NCBI GenBank assembly: GCA_034436235.1
Contig: DAOTWB010000134.1
Location: forward strand, 1 to 27,904
Origin: CP2-2F sp034436235
GTDB lineage: Bacteria; Chloroflexota; Anaerolineae; Aggregatilineales; UBA2796
DNA: 27,904 nucleotides
Direction: 5' to 3'
Positions 1 through 6,807 of this stretch are shown here, piece after piece. The translations under genes and the position numbers were made by a program. The number at the start of each line of letters is the position of its first letter. The stretch's first letter is position 1. Below the pieces are notes generated by a model that was not told where the DNA came from, ran no database searches, and saw only the letters and a program-made list of their open reading frames with translations.

Positions 1-119
1 GCGCGCACGCTGAATTCTTCGGAGAGATTCGCCCTGCCAACACGCTAGTTGTCGTGGCAGCGCTCATTGGCGCGGAATACCTCGTCGAGATCGAAGCAGA
101 AGCCTATCTGAGCGATTGA
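1..119 (+). CDS. RidA (YjgF/YER057c/UK114) family protein, C-terminal fragment
   Basis: Only the last 38 codons are in the window. The reading frame starts at position 3 and ends with TGA at 117-119. The visible tail contains FFGEIRPANTLVVVAAL followed by LVEIEAEAYL, which matches the final strand and helix of RidA-family trimers, whose best-known members hydrolyse reactive enamine/imine intermediates such as 2-aminoacrylate. In archetypal RidA the arginine that holds the substrate carboxylate sits in a P-A-R-S/T context just before this strand. Here that position reads P-A-N-T, so this is more likely one of the Rid subgroups without imine deaminase activity. The family call comes from remembered motif patterns. 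The 5' part lies outside the window, so length and operon partners cannot be judged. Confidence 0.65.
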   Translation, partial: AHAEFFGEIRPANTLVVVAALIGAEYLVEIEAEAYLSD

Positions 120-159
120 AGCCTTCCTTTGCGATCAGAGGTGAACGGTTTGCTTCTTG

Positions 160-175
160 TTAGAAATTGTTCTAA
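160..175. promoter_or_regulatory. Inverted repeat upstream of a promoter, possible operator
   Basis: TTAGAA (160-165) and TTCTAA (170-175) form a perfect 6-bp inverted repeat around a 4-bp centre, ending 5 bp before a TTGACA box. The position fits an operator or activator site for the secreted-protein gene at 243. It could equally be a weak hairpin at the end of the RidA-family transcript, although no T-run follows it. The regulator is unknown. Confidence 0.3.
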
Positions 176-180
176 TTTGC

Positions 181-210
181 TTGACAGATGTGTGATAAAT
201 CTGTTATGCT
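181..210 (+). promoter_or_regulatory. Sigma-70-type promoter of the secreted protein gene
   Basis: A perfect -35 box TTGACA lies at 181-186 and a -10 box TATGCT at 205-210, separated by 18 bp (17 if TTATGC is used). Transcription would start near 217. A strong Shine-Dalgarno GAGGAG at 231-236 then sits six bases before the ATG at 243. The local sequence is clearly more AT-rich than its surroundings. Confidence 0.75.
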
Positions 211-242
211 ATTAACGACGTAGGCTGCACGAGGAGCAACCA

Positions 243-1172
243 ATGAAACGCCTTTTAGTATTTTTTATTGCCTTTGCGCTTTTGATCGCCAGCTTTGTCT
301 TAACGCCGACGCCGACTTATGCGCAAGGCTGCAACGTCACTTTCTCGTTCACTTATCCCAATCCGTTCACTATTCCGCTGGTAGCGAATGTCGAGCTGCG
401 GACGGCGCCGCCGCCCGGCGGAACAGTGCTTACCTCAGGCACGGTGACCATCCCTGCCGGACCTGGCACTTTCAGCTTGAGCAGCTCGCTGAACATTCCG
501 TCGCCCTACACTGGTCCAATCTGGGCGCGCGTGTTCGGCTCGTTCACTTTCGGCGGCTTCACCTTCACCAATGACGCGCTCAGCGGTCCGTTCACAGCGG
601 ATTGCGGCGGCTTCAGCACCTTCGAGAGCTGCTCCGCCACTTTCAGCTTCGTTTACACCAAGCCGCCGGGCAATCCTGTCAGCACAGGCACGGTTGAAGT
701 GCGCACCGCGCCTGGCGGCGGCGGCACGCTGCTCGGCACAGGCACAGTCACTTTCCCTGCCACAGGCGCGTTGCCTGTCACTTTCAATCAAGCCGTGACG
801 GTCAATCTTCCGCCTTACGGCGGCTTGGTCTGGGCGCGCGTGCTGGGCGTCGGCAGCGACTCTGACATCGGTCCTGTGAAAGTTTTCTGCGGGCAGCAGC
901 TGGGCTGCTTCAACTTGGCAGGCGCAGGGCAAGGCTTGCTCACACGCCCAACGCCGCTCTACTGGGCGCCGCGTCCAGAGGCTGCCAGCACCATTGTGCT
1001 TGACGTGCGCCCTGATGCCAAGACCTATTGGGTCCTCGGCATAGATGCTACGCGCCGCTTCTATAAGATCATCATCGCCTGCGGCACGTACTGGGTGCCT
1101 GTGGACGTGCTAGTGCCGAATCCTGACAACGTCTGGCGCAGCGCGCCGCTGCCCACGCGCGTCGTCGAATAG
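243..1172 (+). CDS. Secreted protein with two internal repeats and an SH3-like C-terminal domain
   Basis: No named family recognised. The 309-residue protein starts with a typical signal peptide (KR, a hydrophobic stretch to about residue 20, a TPTPT stretch, likely cleavage after Ala27 in TYA/Q). Two related beta-rich units follow, about 30-121 and 130-216. Each opens with a Cys and a T/S-F-S-F-x-Y pattern, has a V-E-L/V-R-T-A-P segment and a W-A-R-V segment, and closes with a Cys, which suggests one disulfide per unit. The C-terminal part, about 222-309, has the look of a bacterial SH3-like fold (L-Y-W-A-P, Y-W-V-L-G-I-D, Y-K-I, C-G-x-Y-W-V-P) with its own Cys222/Cys280 pair. It appears to be monocistronic, with its own promoter upstream and a stem-loop downstream. 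A role at the cell surface is inferred; the ligand is unknown. Confidence 0.85.
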   Translation: MKRLLVFFIAFALLIASFVLTPTPTYAQGCNVTFSFTYPNPFTIPLVANVELRTAPPPGGTVLTSGTVTIPAGPGTFSLSSSLNIPSPYTGPIWARVFGSFTFGGFTFTNDALSGPFTADCGGFSTFESCSATFSFVYTKPPGNPVSTGTVEVRTAPGGGGTLLGTGTVTFPATGALPVTFNQAVTVNLPPYGGLVWARVLGVGSDSDIGPVKVFCGQQLGCFNLAGAGQGLLTRPTPLYWAPRPEAASTIVLDVRPDAKTYWVLGIDATRRFYKIIIACGTYWVPVDVLVPNPDNVWRSAPLPTRVVE

Positions 1173-1185
1173 CCTCGCCTGAAAC

Positions 1186-1225
1186 AGTCTGCTCAGGTCG
1201 TCACATTGGCGCGCCTGAGCAGACT
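1186..1225. terminator. Bidirectional stem-loop between convergent genes
   Basis: AGTCTGCTCAGG (1186-1197) and CCTGAGCAGACT (1214-1225) form a perfect 12-bp stem with a 16-nt loop. It covers the 20-bp gap between the plus-strand secreted-protein gene and thrC, and it includes the last codons of thrC. A short TTT follows the stem on the plus strand; the minus side has only GTTTC. It probably ends transcription from both directions, although the T-tracts are short. Confidence 0.7.
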
Positions 1226-2497
1226 TTCAACTGCTTCCAGTGTCGGCTCGATCACGCGCAAAGCATTAGCGAAGTTGCTCTGAATGCCTTCCAGCGCGCC
1301 CTGATGATAATTCATGATGATCTCAGGGTCTTTCAGCACGTGACCTGTCAGAATGCCCACCACATCTTCATCGGCGCCGATCACGCCATTGGCGATCAGC
1401 TTGCGGATGCCTGCCACGCTCGCCGCTGAGGCAGGCTCACAGCCGATGCCTGCGGCATCCACCATCGCCTTGGCGTCCAAAATATCCTGATCGCTGACTG
1501 ACTCAACCACGCCGTCCGTCAGCTCGATAGTGCGGCGCGCCTTGAAGTAACTGGCAGGATTGCCGATCTTGATAGCGGTCGCCAAAGTCTGCGCTTTGGT
1601 CTGATAGCGCGTAGCGAAGCCTTCGCGGTAGCTCTGATAGAACGGCGAGGCGCCTTCAGCTTGAATGACGGCAAGGCGCGGCAGGCGGTCAATCAAGCCG
1701 AGCGCATGAAGCTCGCTCAGCCCTTTGCCAAAGGCTGAGGTGTTACCTAAATTGCCGCCGGGCAACACGATCCAATCAGGCACGCGCCAGCGGCGTTGCT
1801 GCAGCAGCTCAAAAGCGATGGTCTTCTGCCCTTCAAGGCGGAATGGATTGACCGAATTGAGCAGGTAAATGCCCAGCTGACGGCTCGCCTGCCGCACCAG
1901 CTCCAAGCAGGCATCAAAATCGCCGCGCACCTGCACGTTCAGCGCGCCATAGGCAACCGATTGCGCCAACTTGCCTGCCGCGATGTTGCCATACGGAAAA
2001 AAGACGAGCGCCTGCAGATCGGCGAGAGCGCAATAGGAAGACATCGAAGCGGATGTGTTGCCCGTCGAAGCGCACAGCGCGCTGGTCGCGCCGACCAGCT
2101 TGGCGTGCGTGACGCCGCCTGTCATGCCGCGATCTTTGAACGATCCCGTCGGATTCTCACCTTCGTGCTTGAGCGAGAGCGCGCGGCTGCCGACCCATGC
2201 GGCGAGCTTGGCAGGCGCGCGATAGAGTGTGGTATTGCCTTCGCCGCGCGTCACAATCTGCTCATCCGCCACGCTGGGAAAGACCAATTCTTTGAAGCGC
2301 CACACGCCGCTGTTGTAAGGCGGCATCACTTCGCGCAGGCGCGCATCGAAGGTCTCGCGGCTCAGCAGCGGACGCAGCCGCTCAAGGTCGTGTACCACGT
2401 CTAGCAAGCCGCCGCAACGGCTGCAAACGTAGACGGGCTCATCAATCTGGTGTTCATAGCCGCAAGCGATGCACTTCAGCACGCTGAGCGCGGTCAT
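1193..2497 (-). CDS. thrC: Threonine synthase
   Basis: PLP-dependent enzyme converting O-phospho-L-homoserine to L-threonine and phosphate, the last step of threonine synthesis in the cytoplasm. The 434-residue form begins with a zinc-ribbon-like segment (Cys9-x2-Cys12 and Cys25-x2-Cys28). The PLP lysine is Lys121 in the ENPTGSFKD motif, and the substrate loop is STGNTSAS near 145-152. The phosphate-binding glycine loop is GGNLGN at 247-252. The chosen ATG at 2497 has GAAAGG upstream. In-frame starts at 2518 (overlapping the pheA stop) and 2530 are possible but would add a non-conserved tail. It follows pheA by 13 bp, so the two amino-acid genes are co-transcribed. The last codons form half of the terminator stem. 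Confidence 0.93.
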   Translation of the reverse strand: MTALSVLKCIACGYEHQIDEPVYVCSRCGGLLDVVHDLERLRPLLSRETFDARLREVMPPYNSGVWRFKELVFPSVADEQIVTRGEGNTTLYRAPAKLAAWVGSRALSLKHEGENPTGSFKDRGMTGGVTHAKLVGATSALCASTGNTSASMSSYCALADLQALVFFPYGNIAAGKLAQSVAYGALNVQVRGDFDACLELVRQASRQLGIYLLNSVNPFRLEGQKTIAFELLQQRRWRVPDWIVLPGGNLGNTSAFGKGLSELHALGLIDRLPRLAVIQAEGASPFYQSYREGFATRYQTKAQTLATAIKIGNPASYFKARRTIELTDGVVESVSDQDILDAKAMVDAAGIGCEPASAASVAGIRKLIANGVIGADEDVVGILTGHVLKDPEIIMNYHQGALEGIQSNFANALRVIEPTLEAVESLLRRANVTT

Positions 2498-2510
2498 AGA
2501 CGGTCGCCTT

Positions 2511-3377
2511 TCATTCATCGGACGCTGCATCGGACGCAGTGGCGAGCGGTTGCTGCGCCGCAGGATACGAGCCGAGCAGCTTGAGCAGCGCGGCGCGGCG
2601 CATTAAATCCATCAGAGCGGCTTCAACGCGCGGCTCTGAGACGTGACCTTCGAAATCAGTGTAGAAGAAGTACTGCCAAGGCTTGTTGCGGCGCGGTCGC
2701 GATTCAATCTTGGTCAGATTGACGCCGCGCGTGGCAAACGCGCCAAGACACTCATGCAAGGCGCCAGGCTTATCGCGCACGGCGAAGACCACGCTGGTCT
2801 TGTTGCGCTCAGCAGGCGGCGGATCGCCTAAGCCGATCACGAAAAAGCGCGTGTAATTGAACGTCTCATCTTCAATGCCATAGTCCAGCTGCTCTAAGCC
2901 GTAGCGCTTGCCTGCCAAAGCGCTGGCGATGCACGCTGTGTGCGGCTCAGGCTTGGCTGCCAAGTCGCGCGCGCTGCCCGCCGTATCAAAATGCGAGATC
3001 GCCTGAAAGCCGCGCCGCTTCAGGTAGCGCTCGCATTGTGCCAATGCCTGCGGATGCGAACGCACAAAGCGCACATCGCTCAACGCCGTGCCTTTTGGCG
3101 CCAGCAGCGCGTGCCGCACGTGCAAAATGACCTCTGCTTGCACGCGCAGATCGTACTCCATCAGCAGCTCGTAAGACGTGGCGACCGTGCCTGCTAAAGA
3201 ATTCTCCACAGGCTGCATACCGTAGGTCGCGCGTCTGCTCTCTACAGCGCGGAACAATTCCTCGAACGAATCGCACGGCAAGGTCTGCACGTTCTCGCCA
3301 AAGTGCTGGCGGCAGGCTTCCTCAGAGTAAGCGCCATGCACGCCTTGAAAGGCTACGATGATCGGCTCTTCAGCCAT
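2511..3377 (-). CDS. pheA: Prephenate dehydratase
   Basis: Monofunctional prephenate dehydratase, which decarboxylates and dehydrates prephenate to phenylpyruvate in phenylalanine synthesis. The catalytic periplasmic-binding-like domain covers about residues 6-182. It opens with AFQGVHGAYSEEA and includes QPVENSLAGTV (55-65) and the conserved Thr-Arg-Phe triad at 176-178, whose threonine is the catalytic residue. A C-terminal ACT domain (about 194-270) carries GALHE (205-209) and ESRP (225-228), the two motifs that bind phenylalanine for feedback inhibition, so allosteric control is likely. No chorismate mutase domain is fused. The Shine-Dalgarno sequence overlaps the TAG stop of the upstream MBL gene, so translation is probably coupled. 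At 288 residues it has the usual length. Confidence 0.93.
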   Translation of the reverse strand: MAEEPIIVAFQGVHGAYSEEACRQHFGENVQTLPCDSFEELFRAVESRRATYGMQPVENSLAGTVATSYELLMEYDLRVQAEVILHVRHALLAPKGTALSDVRFVRSHPQALAQCERYLKRRGFQAISHFDTAGSARDLAAKPEPHTACIASALAGKRYGLEQLDYGIEDETFNYTRFFVIGLGDPPPAERNKTSVVFAVRDKPGALHECLGAFATRGVNLTKIESRPRRNKPWQYFFYTDFEGHVSEPRVEAALMDLMRRAALLKLLGSYPAAQQPLATASDAASDE

Positions 3378-3391
3378 GCGCGGATGATCTC

Positions 3392-4255
3392 CTAGTCGTA
3401 GGCAGTGATCTCAGGCAGGATTCGCGCTTTGCCGTCCACCATGCGATAGCGTCCGGCGATCATGGTCGGATCGTGTTGGAAGATGAGCAATGCGCCTGTC
3501 TCCAGCGCCCAGCGCTGCCAAAAGCGCTTCGACTCAAGCGTGTGGAGCGGCTCGACGTCATAGGCGGTCATCCAGCTCAGGCGCTCGAAGTGAATGCTGT
3601 AAGATGCCAAGTCGCTGACGAAAAGCGCCTGCTCACCTTTGCTCTCAAGGCGAATGACCATCATAGCAGGCGTGTGTCCGCGCGCGATGATGCCGTGAAT
3701 GCCGCGCACAATCTCAGTGTCGCCGTCGAGCAGCCGCATCTGACCTGTCTCGACGAGCGGCTGGAAGTTGACATCGAAGTACGTGGCGCGCGTGCGCTCG
3801 TTTGGATGCATGGCGTCTTCATATTCGCGGCGCTGCACAACGTATTCCGCGCGCGGGAAAGTCGGCAGGACGCCGCTGAAATCGGGCTTAAAGATCGTGT
3901 TGCCTGCGCAATGATCAGCGTGTAGATGCGTGTTGATGACCAAATCCACGTCCTCAGGTTGCACACCGTGCCGCGCTAAGCTGGCGACCAAGCCTTCGCC
4001 TTCGCGCACCACCAAACGCCATGTAGCGCGCGCCTTATCGTTCAGCTTGCTGCCCAAGCCTGTGTCTATCACGACGATCTTGCCATTGGCGCGCACCAAC
4101 AGGCAAGTCATGGTCATCGGCACTAAATTTTCCTCGTCGGGCATCACAAAATGTTTGAAGAGCGCGCGCGGCACCAAGCCGAAAACGCCGCCTGCGTCCA
4201 CGTGCGTTGTGCCGTCGTTCAGAAAGGCGATCTGCATCTCGCCTAGTGTGATCAT
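3392..4255 (-). CDS. MBL-fold metallo-hydrolase (lactonase-like)
   Basis: A 287-residue metallo-beta-lactamase-fold hydrolase. The dinuclear metal motif is His110-Leu-His112-Ala-Asp114-His115 in NTHLHADHCAGN. Further ligands are visible as the GHTP histidine, the aspartate in FVSDLASY and a late histidine in LIFQHDP. The overall layout, with an N-terminal VIDTGLGSK strand, resembles the YtnP/AiiA-type group of lactonases and related hydrolases. The substrate cannot be read from sequence, and quorum quenching is only one possibility. An AAGG Shine-Dalgarno lies eight bases upstream of the ATG. The gene sits 58 bp after rnd and 14 bp before pheA in the same direction, which suggests one transcript without an obvious pathway link. 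Confidence 0.85.
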   Translation of the reverse strand: MITLGEMQIAFLNDGTTHVDAGGVFGLVPRALFKHFVMPDEENLVPMTMTCLLVRANGKIVVIDTGLGSKLNDKARATWRLVVREGEGLVASLARHGVQPEDVDLVINTHLHADHCAGNTIFKPDFSGVLPTFPRAEYVVQRREYEDAMHPNERTRATYFDVNFQPLVETGQMRLLDGDTEIVRGIHGIIARGHTPAMMVIRLESKGEQALFVSDLASYSIHFERLSWMTAYDVEPLHTLESKRFWQRWALETGALLIFQHDPTMIAGRYRMVDGKARILPEITAYD

Positions 4256-4313
4256 CGAGTCCGCCTTGTGCGTATCGCTTCCGCGCAGAGTGTACCGAAA
4301 AGCGACGTCGCCT

Positions 4314-5462
4314 TCAAGCGTCTTCGAGCGGCACGTTCGCCAGCACTTCCAGCAGCTCCGCGCCGTATTGGGCGCGCCGCCAAGCGCCTAGACTCGGCAC
4401 TTTGGCAAGGTCGTCAAGGCTGCGCGGCGGATTTTCTGCAATTGCCCAGAGCGCCTCGCGCGGCACGATCACGTCGCTCTCCACGCCGCGCGCCGCCGCA
4501 CGATTTTTGCGCCACTCGCGCAGCGCATTGTAGCGCGCGAGGACGTTCGCGTCTTGCCGCGTCTGTTCAGGGCGCGCAGGCGGCTCAGCGCGCTGACCTG
4601 CCGCGATGGCTGCCAATAGCGCGTCGCCGTCGCGCCCGATGAGCGCGTCGCTCACGCCGCTCATGGCGCGCAGCTCTGCCAATGTACGCGGCGCACGTTG
4701 CGCCAATTGCGCCAAAACATCGTCGGTCAAGACCTTGAACGGCGGCAGGTCGCGCGCTTGCGCCAACTGATCGCGCAGGGCGTATAGCTCGCGCAGGATC
4801 GCCATCTGGCGCGGCGTGAAATCGCGCGCTTGACTGATGAACCAAAAGCCGTTCGGATCGAATTGCGCATGGCTCTGCCGGACGTGCGTCAATTGTTCGA
4901 AGCTCTCTTGCGCTTCAGCCAAATGACCGCGCTGCGCCAATTGCGCGTGGAGCATATCGCGCAGGGCAGGCAAGTAATGGGTATCCATGCGCGCATAGTC
5001 CAGCTGCTCGGCAGGCAAGGGACGGATCGCCCAGTTGGCGCGCTGAAGGCGCTTATCGAGCGCGACGCCGAAGAATTCTTCTAGCATGGCTGCCAGACCG
5101 AGCGTTTTGCGTCCTAGAATGCGCGCTGCCATCGCTGTATCGAAAATACGCGCGAAGCGAAAGCCGAAGTCGCGCCGCAAGACCATGATGTCGTTTTCGG
5201 CGGCGTGCAGCACTTTCTCGATGTGCGGCGCGGCAAACAGCGCGCCGAGCGGCGACAGATCGTCGAGGGCGAGCGGATCGACGATGTAATCAGCGCTGCG
5301 CGTGGAGAGCTGAATCAGGCAGACGCGCTCGCGGTAAGCGAACAAGCTGTTCGACTCAGTATCTACGGCAATGAGCGGCTCTTGGGCAAGGCGCTCGACC
5401 AGCTGCTGCAAGTCGAGCGGCTGAGCAATCACGGTCAGGGAAGCACGCTTGGCATCAGGCAT
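4314..5462 (-). CDS. rnd: Ribonuclease D (DEDD exonuclease with two HRDC domains)
   Basis: A 3'-5' exoribonuclease that in other bacteria helps mature tRNA and other stable RNA 3' ends. The exonuclease domain (about 10-185) shows all DEDDy residues: Asp34 and Glu36 in AVDTESNSL, Asp91 in HAAENDIMVL, and Tyr156 with Asp160 in YARMDTHYL. Two helical HRDC domains follow, the first around ARDLPPFKVLTDDVLAQLA and the second around EWRKNRAAARGVESDVI, as in E. coli RNase D. The length of 382 residues fits the family (E. coli about 375). The ATG at 5462 is preferred over an in-frame TTG at 5519, because the longer form would begin upstream of the mapped -10 box. It is the first gene of the block rnd, MBL, pheA, thrC. 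Confidence 0.9.
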   Translation of the reverse strand: MPDAKRASLTVIAQPLDLQQLVERLAQEPLIAVDTESNSLFAYRERVCLIQLSTRSADYIVDPLALDDLSPLGALFAAPHIEKVLHAAENDIMVLRRDFGFRFARIFDTAMAARILGRKTLGLAAMLEEFFGVALDKRLQRANWAIRPLPAEQLDYARMDTHYLPALRDMLHAQLAQRGHLAEAQESFEQLTHVRQSHAQFDPNGFWFISQARDFTPRQMAILRELYALRDQLAQARDLPPFKVLTDDVLAQLAQRAPRTLAELRAMSGVSDALIGRDGDALLAAIAAGQRAEPPARPEQTRQDANVLARYNALREWRKNRAAARGVESDVIVPREALWAIAENPPRSLDDLAKVPSLGAWRRAQYGAELLEVLANVPLEDA

Positions 5463-5502
5463 AGTGTGTTCTGCGCTTTCTATGGAGCGATGTAGCCGCG
5501 CT

Positions 5503-5530
5503 ATTCTAAAATATATCAAACTTTTGTGAA
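5503..5530 (-). promoter_or_regulatory. Promoter of the rnd-MBL-pheA-thrC block
   Basis: Read on the minus strand, TTCACA (5530-5525) and TAGAAT (5508-5503) are separated by 16 bp in a short AT-rich stretch between rnd and the Uma2 gene. The start site would lie near 5496, about 35 bases before the rnd ATG. The -10 box matches the consensus at four of six positions. Confidence 0.6.
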
Positions 5531-5548
5531 AATTGTGATTGCGTCCGC

Positions 5549-6139
5549 TCAGAGCGCGAAGAATTGATCGAGCGGCAAGGCGAAAGCAGGCAACAGATCG
5601 TCGGCTGTGAGCGTATCAGCGGCGCTGAGCAGGCTCGCTTGCTTGCTGCCATGCCGATAGACGGTCACTTGCTGCACTTGCGGATCGATGATCCAGATCA
5701 AGCGCACGCCAAGCGTCAGATAGCGCTGCACTTTGCGCGAGACGTCGCTCTGCCGATCGGCAGGCGAGAGAATCTCGGCAACTAGCGCTGGAATCAGCGC
5801 GATCGGACGCGAGTCGGACTCAGGCGTCTGTGCGCGCCAGGCGCTGAAGGCAACTTTATCAAACAGCGCTACATCTGGCACAAGCGCGTCGCGCAGCCAA
5901 TTCGCTGCGCTCTGCTCAGGCGGCACAAACGTGACTTCGCTGAACGCTTCCCACTGATCGCCTGACATGCTCAGCGCGTCAAGCGCGCGGAACAGCGCTC
6001 GGATCAGCAAAGTGTGCTTAGAGACGCTCGGACTCATCGCGTGCAGCTCGCCGTCAATCAGCTCGAACTTGCCGTGTGCGCTGCGCTCGATCAGCTCGTC
6101 GAGCGCCATACCGCGCCGCGTGACCGTCTGTTCGCTCAT
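5549..6139 (-). CDS. Uma2-family (DUF820) PD-(D/E)XK nuclease-fold protein, copy A
   Basis: A 196-residue member of the Uma2/DUF820 family, a restriction-endonuclease-like fold expanded in Cyanobacteria and Chloroflexota and of unknown function. Family marks are FELIDGELHAMSP near 25-37, VPD at 87-89, AEILSP with Glu122, and the segment GVRLIWIIDP near 144-153. Asp89 and Glu122 are the likely acidic metal ligands. The lysine of the motif is not two residues after Glu122; Lys136 on the next helix may replace it. The ATG at 6139 has GGAG six bases upstream and gives the same N-terminus (MSEQTV) as copy B; an ATG at 6151 would overlap the copy-B stop. It is the downstream member of a tandem duplication, and its ends are almost identical to copy B. 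Confidence 0.85.
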   Translation of the reverse strand: MSEQTVTRRGMALDELIERSAHGKFELIDGELHAMSPSVSKHTLLIRALFRALDALSMSGDQWEAFSEVTFVPPEQSAANWLRDALVPDVALFDKVAFSAWRAQTPESDSRPIALIPALVAEILSPADRQSDVSRKVQRYLTLGVRLIWIIDPQVQQVTVYRHGSKQASLLSAADTLTADDLLPAFALPLDQFFAL

Positions 6140-6150
6140 CAGCATCTCCA

Positions 6151-6735
6151 TCAAAGCGCGAAGAATTGATCGAGCGGCAAGGCGAAGGCAGGCAACAGAT
6201 CGTCGGCAGCGAGCGTGTCAGCGGCGCTGAGCAGGCTCGCGTGCTTGCTGCCATGCCGATATACGGTCACTTGCTGCACTTGCGGATCGATGATCCAGAT
6301 CAGGCGCACGCCAAGCGTCAGGTAGCGCTGCACTTTGCGCGAGACGTCGCTCTGCCGATCGGCAGGCGAGAGAATCTCAGCGACCAGCGCTGGAATCAGC
6401 GCAGCAGGACGAGTTGTTGCAAGTGTTTTATCGGCGCGCAGCGCTTCAAAAGCTGCTTTATCGAAGATTAAAATGTCTGGCACAAGCGAGTCGGTCAGCC
6501 AGTTGCTGGCAGCTTGCTCAGGCGCGATGAACGTCGTCTCGCTGAAGACTTCCCAGCGATCAGCGGCGACAGCGCTCAGCGCGAACAAGAGCTTTTTGAT
6601 CAAAATGCTGTGCGCCAACGTGCTAGGACTCATCGCGTGCAGCTCGCCGTCAATCAACTCAAACTTGCCCTGCGCGCTGCGCTCGATCAGCTCGTCAAGC
6701 GCTATGCCGCGCCGCGTGACCGTCTGTTCGCTCAT
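6151..6735 (-). CDS. Uma2-family (DUF820) PD-(D/E)XK nuclease-fold protein, copy B
   Basis: A 194-residue paralogue of the neighbouring gene with the same fold marks (VPD with Asp87, AEILSP with Glu120, Lys134). Its first 38 residues differ from copy A at two positions, and its last 83 or so at two positions. The central part (about 39-111) is strongly diverged, with changes in hydrophobic positions and a shorter loop. The ATG at 6735 is chosen because it has GAGGA about nine bases upstream and matches copy A; a GTG at 6741 sits too close to the Shine-Dalgarno. It follows ftsH by 72 bp, with a stem-loop between. No separate promoter is obvious, so read-through from ftsH is possible. Function is unknown, as for the family. 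Confidence 0.85.
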   Translation of the reverse strand: MSEQTVTRRGIALDELIERSAQGKFELIDGELHAMSPSTLAHSILIKKLLFALSAVAADRWEVFSETTFIAPEQAASNWLTDSLVPDILIFDKAAFEALRADKTLATTRPAALIPALVAEILSPADRQSDVSRKVQRYLTLGVRLIWIIDPQVQQVTVYRHGSKHASLLSAADTLAADDLLPAFALPLDQFFAL

Positions 6736-6761
6736 GCTCACACTTCCTCGCTAGCTAAGGC

Positions 6762-6792
6762 ACAGGCGGCAGATTTTTCATCGGCCGCCTGT
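6762..6792 (-). terminator. Stem-loop after ftsH
   Basis: ACAGGCGGC (6762-6770) pairs with GCCGCCTGT (6784-6792) as a perfect 9-bp stem around a 13-nt loop, starting 15 bp after the ftsH stop. On the ftsH strand no T-run follows, so it may be a partial terminator or an mRNA 3'-end stabiliser that lowers read-through into the Uma2 genes. It contains one of the six GGCC sites of the window. Confidence 0.5.
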
Positions 6793-6807
6793 CCTTCGCA
6801 CTCACGG

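Larger units (their letters stand above)
5549..6735 (-). repeat. Tandem gene duplication (two Uma2 copies) with near-identical ends
   Basis: The DNA of 5549-5790 and 6151-6400 is almost identical (for example the run from GCGCGAAGAATTGATCGAGC onward), and so are the 5' ends of both genes (6020-6139 and 6620-6735). Between these blocks the copies are clearly different. The pattern suggests duplication with later gene conversion at the ends, or recombination between two older alleles. Confidence 0.85.
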
